37,010 bases of DNA from Discostella pseudostelligera (Eukaryota; Bacillariophyta; Thalassiosirophyceae; Thalassiosirales; Thalassiosiraceae), in contig JALLBK010000370.1 of assembly GCA_036940085.1 (NCBI GenBank), positions 1 to 37,010 of the forward strand, given 5' to 3'. The position numbers were made by a program, and so were the translations under genes. Numbering within the stretch: the stretch's first letter is position 1; each line of letters begins with the position of its first letter. Below the pieces are notes generated by a model. It was not told the DNA's origin, did not search any database, and saw only the letters and a list, made by a program, of their open reading frames with translations. Of the stretch, positions 1-9,431 are shown in pieces.

Positions 1-936
1 GCAGACTCCTCAACAGTATAGGGTTTCCTTGCTCTGCAGCTATAAATGCCTGGAAGAAATCTTTGCCGCCATTGCTCAACACTGTGACGAGCGTGGTATT
101 TGTTGGCGCCACATACGGTTTGATGACTAGGAGATCAACATCGAAGTAGTACCCGCCATGCAGTACCAGATATGCTGCCCGGCACAAATCTGCCTTGTAC
201 ATTCCTGGATTGCAGAGAAAACAATGGGTTTGAGTGGTATTCTATTGCATCAAGATTTTATGCAACATGTAAAATGCCTTATGAACGCACCTTCTAGATT
301 TTCATCGTTGAAGAATGGGATCAATTCCGGCTCCGTACGATTGAGCGTGTCAACGCAATCTTCATCAGACAAGAAGATATATTGGACATCGGGCCATACT
401 CGATGATAAGCTCGGACGGTAGCCTTCGCATTCTCAGCAAGTGTGTGCAAATTTGGTGACATTGTTAAATTCGAGGCTGACACGGAGCAGTTGAATAAGT
501 TGTCCTTGTCGGTAAAAATGAGCAGGTGTGGTATGATGTGATGATTCTCGTGGGCAACTTCTACACTCCCTCCTTCAACTCCAACCTCCTCCCCAATTAT
601 TGTTTCATTCTCGGCATTATAATCATTCCGAGAAGCTATTAATCGATTCACCCTCGTTGTCATTTTGATATTTTCATCCACAAGAGCATCAAAGTGATTC
701 CATGTTGATGAGTTCAGTGGTAGGGGACATCTGGGCAAATTATTCATCGATATGAACTTGTTGTGTTCCCCAGAAAGTGTAGATGTGGGCACATCTTCGT
801 TCCTCGCAAATGAAATAATGAAGGTGGAGTAATAATGTAGCTGCCCGATGCGACGAATGTACTCTAAGAATAAAATGCTGGTCATCGTCGCCAACAACCA
901 TTGCTTTGCTCGTTTTCCGCCGGTGGTCGCGAGCAT
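1..936 (-). CDS. GT32-like (DXD) glycosyltransferase, 3'-partial
   Basis: Two exons are visible and the gene runs off the left edge. Exon 1 is 936-291, a phase-1 intron with GTGCGT donor and CAG acceptor is 290-205, and exon 2 is 204-1. After the splice the reading is GMYKADLCRAAYLVLHGGYY followed by FDVDLLVIKP. That is the signature of the Gly_transf_sug (DXD) domain of GT32/OCH1-type enzymes, with DVD as the metal and nucleotide-sugar binding motif. The start at 936 puts a short hydrophobic stretch (about residues 12-24, after GGKRAKQ) at the N terminus, as expected of a Golgi type II membrane protein. An in-frame Met at 1056 would add 40 residues with no clear role. Several N-glycosylation sequons (NSS, NET, NCS, NLT, NRT) fit a lumenal domain. 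The family assignment is from motif recognition; donor and acceptor sugars are unknown. Confidence 0.8.
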
Positions 937-1773
937 GATGTTAGCATATGCATATGAATAATATTGATATTGTAGAAGTTGGTATTGCTTTTGTGAAGCG
1001 TCAAATGAGGGTGGGGAGTTGATGCGCCATCGACCGAGAATCAGCTCCAACTCCACACAACAACATCATCGCAACGGTGGGACATCGTGAGAAGTAATGG
1101 TAATGGGTAATGGGTTGTAAGCTGGAATGGGGGGCGTTGAATCTTTTTGAATGACTTTGTAGTATTGTACTGGGCCGACTATCACTATCAGCTACCACAG
1201 CTACTCTCGACCCCTAGCTAGAGCTAGATATTCATATGGGCGGACGACATGTTGTGTTGTGGAACTTGAAAATGGCGCCAAGTTCGATCGCGCTATCGGA
1301 GAAGGAGTATCTTTTTCCCGCCATTTTCCCACCACCAACTCTACCAAAAGCAGCTTCAAGAACCCATTTTCAAGTGGTCTTGGAAAAGTGAGTTTCGTGT
1401 TACTATGGTAGAGTTCACGTAGGTACCGCCTCTCGCCCCCATCGCTACCGCTGTCACCCACCCACACCCCACACCTGCTCGTCGGCTTCGACGCTGCAAC
1501 TGCAACTGCATCTTCTCTGTGAGGTGAAGGTGGTTTTGTATTTTTATTTGATTGCTTAGGCTCCTCTCTCTGGGTATTAGTTTTGCTTCGCTTCCATCAT
1601 CATTGACGGTAGATGATTTCTAATATTTCTTGTCTGCTGTTGGGCTTAAATGTTTCTTTATGTTGAGACAACCACCGATTGGTGATACAATTACAACATC
1701 ATGTTCTTCTCCCCGATATTTCACACTCACCAAATAATCTTATCAAACACATATTTCGTCAAAGGGGGGACGT
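937..1773. other. Intergenic region upstream of the glycosyltransferase
   Basis: I see no convincing gene here. An open frame on the minus strand at 1201-1467 has no recognisable domain and no start context. The stretch holds a pyrimidine-rich block and a TTTTTCCCGCCATTTTCCC segment (about 1312-1330) with the TTCCCGCC box that recurs in other promoters of this window. It lies between the divergent starts of the glycosyltransferase and the small gene at 1774, so it probably contains both promoters. Confidence 0.45.
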
Positions 1774-2065
1774 ATGGCCGCGTGGGCTGTGGCAATCGGT
1801 GTTGTTGTAAGTTTTTGAATGCTGTCTACCTACTACGGGAGGACATGTTTGTCTTTCATGTTGTAAATACCAAATGTATCTCTCACACAAACACACTGTC
1901 TCGTTTCTTTTGCGGGGGTTCACACAACAGGCGGCATGGAATTGTTACGACAATCAAAAAAATACTTCAGAGTCCTTTTCGAAAGCAGAGCAAGAATCAT
2001 GGAATGCACAAAAGAAGAAGCAGCAGCAGGATGCATCGACTTCTGCAGGTTCGAGTAGTAAATAA
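1774..2065 (+). CDS. Possible small two-exon membrane protein (about 55 aa)
   Basis: The ATG at 1774 opens an 11-codon exon (1774-1806, MAAWAVAIGVV), followed by a strong GTAAGT donor. The intron (1807-1930) ends in ACAACAG. Exon 2 (1931-2065) reads AAWNCYDNQKNTSESFSKAE and ends after a Lys/Gln-rich tail at a TAA. The product would have a hydrophobic, Ala/Val-rich N terminus able to form one short membrane helix, then a charged soluble tail. This is the layout of small accessory subunits of mitochondrial complexes, but I do not recognise the family. The good splice signals and the phase-0 join support it. The small size and lack of homology evidence are against it. Another exon upstream is possible. 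Confidence 0.45.
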
Positions 2066-2508
2066 CAACAACAATGCCGATGGAATTAGGCTCTGAGTAA
2101 TTGGAAGTAAGAGGAAGCCGAAAATTTGACAATGGTTGCAACAACAGATTCAGCACATGGCAACTAATGCACAACAATGGACGCATCGTGATCAATGGAA
2201 ATGTGGTCGTTTACTGTGTCGGTATCACTGTGAGACTTTGAGTGTCGACGTCAAAAGATTGGATTGCGCACCGCTTGCGATGATTGCAATAAATCAATTG
2301 CGCAATCTGGTCGGATGACTTTGATCAAGAATTTGTATGTATAAGTTATGTTATTTTTCACGACCCTATTCAAACATGCATCACAATTCTTTTCACGACA
2401 ATCGACTATCGCTGCTTCTCGAACATTATGTACTCTCCGCAATCGAGAGAGAGAAGACCTGTTCAACAGAGAAGGAACAGTAGATAATCGACCTATGATA
2501 TCCCATTT
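2066..2508. other. Convergent intergenic region, no gene seen
   Basis: This lies between the 3' ends of the small gene and the LRR gene. Several short open frames occur on both strands, but none has a domain, a signal peptide or plausible splice sites. It probably holds only 3' UTRs and polyadenylation signals. Confidence 0.4.
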
Positions 2509-4785
2509 TTATTCAAAGCATGCAGTACAGCAACTGCACACGATGTCCGGCGCACCGCCACCAGGCGTTGGCTGACAATCAGCCTGAAACATCCCCAAGT
2601 TTCCTCCAGGTTCAGTGTCATTTCGGATCTGACATATGGAGTCATCGACTACCCCTGTCAAATCATTGTTTTGTATCAGTAACTCCTCTGTGAAATTGAA
2701 GAAATAATGATACCATTCAAGACGGATTGGTGGTCAGAAAGTGTCGATCAAGTTCATCGAATCCATCAATATCTGCACTAAGTATTGAGAAACTCACCCA
2801 AGAACGAAAATTCACCTTCTGAAATGGTAGGCAACGTTCCCGTTAACAAGTTATCATTCATCCAAAGATCCTTCAATCTTGGACTTTGTCCGAAATTTGC
2901 AGGTATCGTTCCAGTCAATTGATTGTTATTCACGTACAAAATTCGTAGCCCACCCAGATTATTGCCAAAGAGTACACTAGGAATAGTTCCAGTTAACTGG
3001 TTCTGCTCGAGATCGAGGAAGTCAATTGACTCCAAGTTGCCGAATTCTTCGGGTATAGTACCCGTGAATTTGTTTAACTGTAACTCAAGCTCCTTGAGGT
3101 TGGTTAAGCCTCCTAGCTCTGTAGGTATGGAGCCAGTCATCATATTGAAACTAAGCCATAAAGAGGAGAGATTTGGCAAGTCACCCACTGACGGGGAAAT
3201 AGTTCCGCTGAATCTGTTATTCTTGAAGATGACCTCTTCAAGCTCGAGGTTGGTAAAGAATACCTCGGGTATTGAACCAGACACTTGATTATTCTCAATG
3301 TCGATCCACTCGAGCTGTTTGAGGTTACCGATTTCAGTTGGGAGGGTTCCAGTGATCGTGTTGTCGTAGAAGAGAAGCGCCTCTGGGGTAAATAGATAAA
3401 TATTCATTGAATAATTCCGATTGAGTTCGATCATGGTTCAAAGTCAAACCGTTCATGCCCTGCAATTTTACTCACTCATATCGACCAAATTTCCAATCTC
3501 AGTAGGGAGTGTTCCAGTAATTTGATTTTCGGCAAACCATAGGTTTTGCAATTTGGTCCACTCTCCGATTTCGGGGGGAATAGTTCCCACGAAATCATTT
3601 AGGCTCGTCCTAAAATTAACAATGTTCGACATACCCTCTGCACCAACGTACTCGGGTTGAAAGAGAACGCCGTCCATACTGTTCGATTCGACGTCGAAGG
3701 TCTCGAGACCTTTAAGTAAGCCGAGGGATGTTGGGATTGGACCAGTTTGGGCATTAAAGAAAGAGATGTACGTCGTCATGTAGACCAAGACACCGATTTC
3801 GGGAGGGATAGGTCCAGCCATGTTGTTGGCTTCTGTAATTGCAGAGGGATGGAATGTGAATAGTTAGACACAGGAGAAATCAGAAGCACGTACGCTTCGG
3901 CGAGGTGCATACACCTCCACAAAGTAGTAGATATTGATACTCACGCAAATTCAGAGAATTGACATTTCCAAACTCATCACAAATCAGCTGACTGTAGAGC
4001 CCATCCTTGCCCATAATTTCTGAAGTCCAATCGCAAAAATTCTCTCCGGTCATCCACAATCCCGCGCCAGCATCCTTGTTGAGAGTAGGGTTGGACCCAT
4101 AAGTCCACTGCTCGCCACCCAGCGAAAAGTACATGACTGCCAATGCATACCGCTGTTCGTTCAAGAAAATCTGTGATTCGGTACATGGATCAATGGGAAC
4201 ATCGGCATCGCACTCTTCCACTATCCAGTCACGTGCCATACTTTGGGGCGATGTTGGATCGTCGAGTGCCGCGACGGTACCAACGCGTTCGCTCACGGAG
4301 TAGATTTGTTCCAGAAGACGATTTGCGCATGCGCCAGGAGCCGCGCAATCGAGTGATGTCGTGAATGGCGTCGGTGCGTCCGTCTCAGGAAATGGAGTTG
4401 GACTGTATGATGCCGCAAGATATGTCGGATAGAAGGTTGGACTTAACTCAAGGCTCATTTCGTCATTCAGCTCTAGAATAAGTTCTCGGAAGTCGATATT
4501 GTCCAGTTCTTCGTGAGTGGGTGGCACAAAGAATCTTCGCGTAGGATTTGTATTCGCAGCTGAGGAGCCGCCATGTTCTTCTGCGAGGTGTCGATCTGTT
4601 CTAGGAAGAAGATGTGGTTGCAGTTCTCGCGATTTGTATTCATGCCCCTTCGTTCGCTTGCGCCGCAGGCCACCACCATTCAACTGAATGGCACCGGTAG
4701 TAGTCGATAAAGATGTTGCAAGTAGTGCTCCCAGGGAGAGCAGGGCGGCAGATCCTGCCTTCCGTCTCATGGTTGTAATGTTCAT
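2509..4785 (-). CDS. Secreted plant-type leucine-rich repeat protein, four exons
   Basis: Exons are 4785-3945, 3832-3476, 3382-2798 and 2687-2509. All three introns are phase 1 with GTGAGT donors and AG acceptors, giving about 653 residues. A signal peptide lies in residues 1-32 (MRRK, then a Leu/Ala-rich core). A Pro/Thr-rich linker follows, then an LRR N-terminal cap region (QRYALAVMYFSLGGEQW to the FCDW and ICDEFGNV cysteines). From about residue 277 there are roughly 12 plant-type repeats of the form LxxNxxTGxIPxxxGxLxxL. The tail is Cys-rich (VCSCCTACFE). No kinase domain and no clear membrane helix are present, so it is probably secreted or cell-surface. The family is large in diatoms and is usually linked to recognition or adhesion; the ligand is unknown. 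Splices restore the repeat exactly (NLQANNMAGPIPPEIG), which supports the gene model. Confidence 0.88.
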
Positions 4786-5449
4786 TCAAGTAGGTATTGT
4801 GAATGTTGTTTTGATGAACAAATGATGAAATGGTTGCTTCTTTGTCGTTCTTCTCGTGGAGGATAATGTGAACACACTAAATATTATGGCTCGGGGGGAT
4901 GAACGAATGCCGAACAGAAACATTATCATGTTGATAGGAGATGTGCTCTCTATTCTATTGTATCTCCCCCTCTCTTCGGTTCATCGAAGTCGATGCGGGT
5001 GATGGCAATGGCATGGTTAAGTGCGGGTTTGTGAGGGATCGGCAGGAAGTTCAAATTTTTGAATTTTCCGTTCAAAGTCTCCGCCTCGTATACGTCTACC
5101 TACGTACACGATGATCATAAGAAGGAATTAGTTTACCCATTCTCTCCCTTTTCTCTCTCTCCTCGACCAGCCTCTCGACCCTCTCGATCGACTCATCCAT
5201 GCGACTCGCACATCTTCTACCTCACGATGATTGGCGCATCTTTCAAACAAAATCTGAAGATGCTCATGCTTTCAATTGGCCGTTACAATATTTAGGAGAA
5301 GGATGTGAAGCGATTCGATGTGGGAGGTGGAATGGTGGTGGTCTTTCTCTCTGTTGCTGTTGGAGAAGCGGCAATTCTTCTAATGCCTTCGTATAGCAAT
5401 GAGATTACAATCTTCGGACTGCAAGGCAATTGCACCCTCTGTCTCCATC
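4786..5449. promoter_or_regulatory. Shared divergent intergenic region (LRR gene / cysteine-rich gene 1)
   Basis: Both flanking genes are transcribed away from this stretch, so both promoters must lie here. I see pyrimidine-rich runs (about 5140-5190) but no assured TATA box or gene. Open frames starting at 5059, 5199 and 5305 look random and end in unrelated frames. The frame of the downstream gene stays open up to an ATG at 5399, which would lengthen its N terminus by 17 residues. Confidence 0.35.
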
Positions 5450-6190
5450 ATGATGATGCCGTCGACCATGATTCTCAACCATCTTCTTCCCATAGCCTTC
5501 ATCTCTCTCGCGACCTTCGTCGCCGCGTCGGGCGCTGCTTCGAGTTTTAGCGCCGCCAGCATCGATCGCGCATTGCAATCTTCCATCCTCTGCCTCGCTT
5601 CCGGCTCTGACTTCAACGACTGTTGTCCGTCGGGCGCAAACCCAAACGATGGCGCCTGCACCCTCCTCTCCTGCGTGAACTTTGACAACGACGACGTTGC
5701 CATTCGTGACAATTGCGACTGTTCCCAAATCGAGGTGGCATGTGGACAAGTGGCCATGTTTGCGGATTTGGTGGCCAATCTCTCCGAAATGTGCATTGCC
5801 GTCGACAATTGCTGTGATGCTGGTGGTGATGGTGCCGACTCGACTTTGTATTCTAAGAATACCATCAATGTTGCAACCACAACATCCAACAGTGATTTCG
5901 ATAGATGCATGGCAACGACAATTGAGGAAAGCGGTTTGGCCATGCCTAATATCGAGGCTTTACTTCCTGGCAATGATGGCATTACGGATGGTAGTGTCGT
6001 ACAGTTTGGTACCCCTGTGACGACGACTACAACATCTTCCACCACCGCTACTACTACGACAACAACATCATCCGCCTTGCCCCAACAGAAAACTGTCGAG
6101 CTTGCAGTGAACACCAACGAGGCAACTGGATATGCTGTACTGGTTGCAGTTTCTGTCATTGGCTCATCCTTTGCAATGCTTTTGGTGTGA
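5450..6190 (+). CDS. 12-cysteine cell-surface protein, paralogue 1 of 3
   Basis: I place the start at 5450 (246 residues) because MMMPSTMILNHLLPIAFISL then makes a normal signal peptide ending near AASGA. Upstream in-frame Met 5399 is possible. The mature part carries the 12-cysteine pattern shared with the two genes downstream: C, FNDCCPS, NPNDGACT, C, IRDNCDC, EVACGQ, C, NCCDAG and SNSDFDRC. A Thr-rich, probably O-glycosylated stalk follows (about 210-225), then a C-terminal hydrophobic segment with no charged tail (ending SSFAMLLV), as in GPI-anchor signals. Unlike its paralogues it has a roughly 17-residue insertion between CCDAG and SNSDF and lacks the PGGVPDLDA motif. It is the most divergent of the three. 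I do not recognise a named family, and the function is unknown. Confidence 0.82.
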   Translation: MMMPSTMILNHLLPIAFISLATFVAASGAASSFSAASIDRALQSSILCLASGSDFNDCCPSGANPNDGACTLLSCVNFDNDDVAIRDNCDCSQIEVACGQVAMFADLVANLSEMCIAVDNCCDAGGDGADSTLYSKNTINVATTTSNSDFDRCMATTIEESGLAMPNIEALLPGNDGITDGSVVQFGTPVTTTTTSSTTATTTTTTSSALPQQKTVELAVNTNEATGYAVLVAVSVIGSSFAMLLV

Positions 6191-6837
6191 AACGATATTT
6201 CTCGATTATCTAGAGTACATGTTATTGGTAAGATGGAGAATGAAGCTCTCCCGGAGGACGTCGAATCGAGCCATTATATATCATGACATAAGTGCGCGAT
6301 GATGCGTCGATGCATTGTTGAGTTCTGCAATTGCGCCGTGCTATCAATTGCAATTCGGTTGTGGTGCAGTTTCCAGACGTCGACCCAACTCTCTCTGATT
6401 CATTACTCAGTAGATATAACCTCTAGAAATGCATTGGATTCGATTCCACGCTTGCCGCATTGCTTTTCCTATCAACCACATGATGTGATGGAGGATGGTT
6501 GTCATGGAACGGAGATCCCGCCACGTGTAAGAAGTAAGTTTGTCAAATCGAGTCAACATTTGCCACGTGTAAGTAAGTCAAAGAGTCGAGTCGACGTGGA
6601 CGGACGACAGGCATGCCGAAATCTGCCACGTGGTGGGAACGATCCCTTTCTGCTGCTTTCTCTAAACTAGCCAAAGATATGACCAAGAACTCTACATTAG
6701 CCAAAGATATGGGAAAGAATTCGGCGAATCCAAATCCAAAACCTCAAGATCGGACATGGACATGGCACATCATACATCATGCGAACACTAATTAACCCGA
6801 ACCTCACCATAGCCATAGACCATAGCTCACCATCACC
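6191..6837. promoter_or_regulatory. Upstream region of paralogue 2 with three CACGTG boxes
   Basis: No gene is evident. CACGTG occurs at 6522, 6564 and 6627. The first two are in the form GCCACGTGTAAG (reverse complement CTTACACGTGGC), the same extended box found at 19252-19310 and 29125-29315. Spacings are 42 and 63 bases, close to four and six helical turns. Related GTAAGAAGTAAG and AAGTAAGTCAAAG stretches and GAGTCGAGTCGACG lie between the boxes. I read this as a promoter or regulatory array for the gene at 6838. Binding by a bHLH or bZIP factor is inferred from the G-box core. Confidence 0.5.
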
Positions 6838-7689
6838 ATGGAACTCAAACTAGCCTACGCCACCCTCCTCTCCGTCGCGGCACTCATTGCCTCAGGCGAT
6901 GCCCAGACCACGACGGTGGCAGCTACGACGGGTGCAGACTCATCGGCGTCGTCGTTCGACCCGCCAGCATCGGTGACATGCCTCGCCTCCAACTTGATTT
7001 CCGGCGGCAGCTTTGTCGACTGCTGCCCCTCCGCCGATCCCAACGATGGTATCTGCACCATTGTCTGGTGCGTCGACATTGACTACATGAACTCTGGTGG
7101 GAGTTTGATTCGAGATAACTGTGACTGTGGGAGTGTCGAAACGGCTTGTGCTCAACTAGCCCAGTTCGCGGATTTGGTGCCCGGTCTGGAGGGTGCTTGC
7201 GCGGCAATGGGGGATTGTTGCGAGGCGGGCGTTACTGCCAATAGCGATTTTGCGTCGTGCACGCAAGATTCGTTGACGGCGCTTAACGCTACTTTGCCCG
7301 ATTATAATGTCTTGATTCCAGGTGGGGTTCCAGACCTCGATGCGCTCATATCCACTGCTACTAATGCTACTGCCGCGTCTGGGTCGACAATAACTACTGT
7401 AGCCGCAGAGGCGACCGCAACTGGTGACAGGACCACTGTAACACCCGAAGAAGCGGTAGCAGCTACCGAAGCCGAGGCAGCGACCACTGTTGCCGCCGCG
7501 ACAATTCCTGCTGAGATAACTACTGTAACTGTAGCTGATTCCGGCACAACAACCGCCACCGAAGCCGCGAACACGACAACTGTACCGGCCGAAAAAGAGG
7601 TGGAACCAGTCGTCAGCGGTGCAAGCGCGTATGCTGTGAACGCGGCATTCTCTTTCATTGTCACTTCATTGGTCGGCTATTTTGTTTGA
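6838..7689 (+). CDS. 12-cysteine cell-surface protein, paralogue 2 of 3
   Basis: This is a 283-residue single-exon gene. The N-terminal signal peptide (MELKLAYATLLSVAALIASG) ends near DAQTT. The 12-cysteine domain covers about residues 45-145, with the order C, FVDCCPS, PNDGICTIVWC, IRDNCDC, ETACAQ, C, DCCEAG and NSDFASC, followed by a PGGVPDLDA motif. A long Ala/Thr/Glu stalk with repeated ATTV-type words follows (about 180-255), then a C-terminal hydrophobic segment (ending SLVGYFV) with no basic tail, so a GPI anchor is likely. The first 15 bases from the ATG are identical to paralogue 3 (MELKL) and the signal-peptide region is closely similar, so these two arose by a more recent duplication. 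The role is unknown; wall-associated or adhesive protein is only a guess from architecture. Confidence 0.85.
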   Translation: MELKLAYATLLSVAALIASGDAQTTTVAATTGADSSASSFDPPASVTCLASNLISGGSFVDCCPSADPNDGICTIVWCVDIDYMNSGGSLIRDNCDCGSVETACAQLAQFADLVPGLEGACAAMGDCCEAGVTANSDFASCTQDSLTALNATLPDYNVLIPGGVPDLDALISTATNATAASGSTITTVAAEATATGDRTTVTPEEAVAATEAEAATTVAAATIPAEITTVTVADSGTTTATEAANTTTVPAEKEVEPVVSGASAYAVNAAFSFIVTSLVGYFV

Positions 7690-8268
7690 GAACTTGATTG
7701 ACAAGTGCATGTGGTAGTTTTTGATGGCTTCTCGAATCTCCGTATACGAATGCAGGTGTTTGGTGTGGGTGCGTCATTTTCCTAGTATTGTTAGACTGAA
7801 TTAATGTAAAGCAAATTATAGAAGATGCCGTCGACCGTCGACGATCGAGATTCAACTATTTCCTTCGATGCCTCTATTGTTCGCCCTCGCTTTCGTTTAT
7901 TACATACAATATCTCTCTGCCGATTCTAAAGCGAATTGGGTAGAAGATGCCATCGACCATCGAACATTCAACGATTGCCTTCGATGTCTCTATTGCTCAA
8001 CCCCGCTCTCGTTTGATAGTCATTGTCGAGTGTCTACTTGGTCTTCCACGTGTCAGCGTCATGTTAGGATGCTCTATCGACAGATCTTCCACGTGTAGAT
8101 ACATTCCGATCGCAAGAGTTCTCAAGAAAGTCCACCACACCCAAGTAAAACCCAAACACCCAACACATCATTATTTATGTCCATGGACCATGGACATGAA
8201 ACTCCGCACTCCGCCGACGGTACACCTCAAATCAATTGCATGAATAGCATCTCATTGTTTCGTCTACC
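7690..8268. promoter_or_regulatory. Upstream region of paralogue 3: direct repeat, CACGTG pair, short palindrome
   Basis: No gene is seen. A diverged direct repeat of about 90 bases occupies 7807-7899 and 7928-8016 (shared words TAGAAGATGCC, TCGACC, CCTTCGATG and CTCTATTG). CACGTG boxes at 8047 and 8090 (both in TCTTCCACGTGT) are 43 bases apart, nearly the same spacing as the first pair upstream of paralogue 2. A perfect 21-base inverted repeat centred on one base lies at 8177-8197 (ATGTCCATGG, A, CCATGGACAT). The arrangement suggests that the paralogues were duplicated together with related upstream DNA. Confidence 0.5.
7807..8016 (+). repeat. Diverged direct repeat of about 90 bases
   Basis: Copy 1 (7807-7899) and copy 2 (7928-8016) line up along most of their length with scattered substitutions and small indels. 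Aligned words include AAAGC, AATT, TAGAAGATGCC, CATCGACC or CGTCGACC, ATTCAAC, CCTTCGATG, CTCTATTG and CTCGTTT or TTCGTTT. The copies are about 120 bases apart, start to start. They are non-coding and lie 3' of one paralogue and 5' of the next. Confidence 0.6.
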
Positions 8269-8991
8269 ATGGAACTCAAACTAACATACGCGACCCTCCT
8301 TGCCCTCGCGGCTCTTGTTGCTCCAAGCCATGCCGCCACGACAACTGCAGCACCTGAATCATCCTCTGGGGAAGAGTCGTCGTCGTCGTCGTGGTCCATG
8401 CCACCTGCATCATCAACATGCTTCGCCGCCAACTTCGTCACCGGTGGAGACTTCCTCGACTGCTGTCCCGCTCCTGATGCTAACGATGGAATATGCACCA
8501 TTGTTTGGTGCCTCATACCTGAATCTCTGACCATTCGAGACAGTTGTGATTGTGGACAAGTCGAAACGGCATGTGATCAACTCTCGTTGTATATTAGCGC
8601 GGTGGACGGACTTTCTGAAGCTTGTACGGCAATGTCTGGCTGTTGTGAGACGGGCGTAACGAGCAACAGTGATTTTGCGTCATGTACGGAAGATGCGATT
8701 GCTATGAGTAATATTACAATTCCCGATATTAGTAGCCTTGTGCCTGGTGGGGTTCCTGATTTGGATGCGGTCTCGACAACAATGACAACTGCTGCCACTG
8801 AAGCTGGGGACACGACCGACACGACGGTTACCGAAGGCGGTACGGAGACGACGACAACTGCAGCACCTGAAACCGAGGCTGCAGCAACCGGAGCAGATAA
8901 GGGTACTAGTACTAGCGGTGCAAAAGGGTATCATGTCGTCGACGTGGCACATGCTTTGATTGGTACATCCTTCGCAATTCTATTTGTTTAA
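8269..8991 (+). CDS. 12-cysteine cell-surface protein, paralogue 3 of 3
   Basis: This is a 240-residue single-exon gene with the same plan as the two genes before it. A signal peptide (MELKLTYATLLALAALVAPS, cut near HAATT) is followed by a short acidic Ser run and the 12-cysteine domain (C, FLDCCPAP, ANDGICTIVWC, IRDSCDC, ETACDQ, C, GCCETG, NSDFASC). Then come PGGVPDLDA, a Thr/Glu-rich stalk, and a hydrophobic C terminus (ending GTSFAILFV) with no charged tail, consistent with GPI anchoring. Its stalk is much shorter than that of paralogue 2, so the stalk evolves by repeat expansion while the Cys domain is held. No named family is recognised. Confidence 0.85.
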   Translation: MELKLTYATLLALAALVAPSHAATTTAAPESSSGEESSSSSWSMPPASSTCFAANFVTGGDFLDCCPAPDANDGICTIVWCLIPESLTIRDSCDCGQVETACDQLSLYISAVDGLSEACTAMSGCCETGVTSNSDFASCTEDAIAMSNITIPDISSLVPGGVPDLDAVSTTMTTAATEAGDTTDTTVTEGGTETTTTAAPETEAAATGADKGTSTSGAKGYHVVDVAHALIGTSFAILFV

Positions 8992-9431
8992 AAGCAAGTA
9001 TGGAGATCATTTTCATGGAATACTTATTTGGAACTGTCGAAGAAGATGATTTTGCAGCAATCTTGAGGAGAACGATGGTGTGGTCATGTGTCATGTAATC
9101 TCCAGCACATTTTGGCTGTTTGGATATCTGTACAATTTAGAACAAATACAATACGAGGGAAGTTGATGCGGTGATTTTAGATCAACATATAAATTACGAT
9201 ACCCTCGCGATTCAATTGATCATTAACTTAATTCCAATTTTTTTATTCTCGTTCTCGTCCGTTATTCAACCTCCTCTCCCCCCGGCGCGAGCTTTTCTTC
9301 CCGCCATTTGCCTTTGTTTCTTCCCGCCATTTCCTCCACCCCCAAATTATTTTCCCGCCAACGTACGATACTACGTGACGATTGATATCTATGATGATGT
9401 CGCCGATCGGCATCGGCACAGATGCAGTTAG
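8992..9431. promoter_or_regulatory. Upstream region of the glutaredoxin gene with three TTCCCGCC boxes
   Basis: No gene is seen. TTCCCGCC occurs at 9298-9305, 9321-9328 and 9352-9359, all in the same orientation and within 140 bases of the first ATG. The first two continue as CCATTT. The core matches the E2F/DP type of site (TTTSSCGC or its reverse complement GGCGGGAA), which in plants and algae often marks S-phase genes. That role is inferred, and no factor has been shown to bind here. Confidence 0.5.

Noticed and set aside
1201..1467. 88-codon minus-strand frame as a gene
   Set aside because: It has no domain, no signal or transit peptide and no splice support, and lies in a likely promoter.
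5380..6159. 259-codon open frame on the minus strand
   Set aside because: It is antisense to cysteine-rich paralogue 1. Its Val-rich segment is the complement of the Thr-rich stalk.
7302..7664. 120-codon Ala/Val-rich minus-strand frame
   Set aside because: It is the complement of the Thr/Ala stalk of paralogue 2, with no start context or domain.
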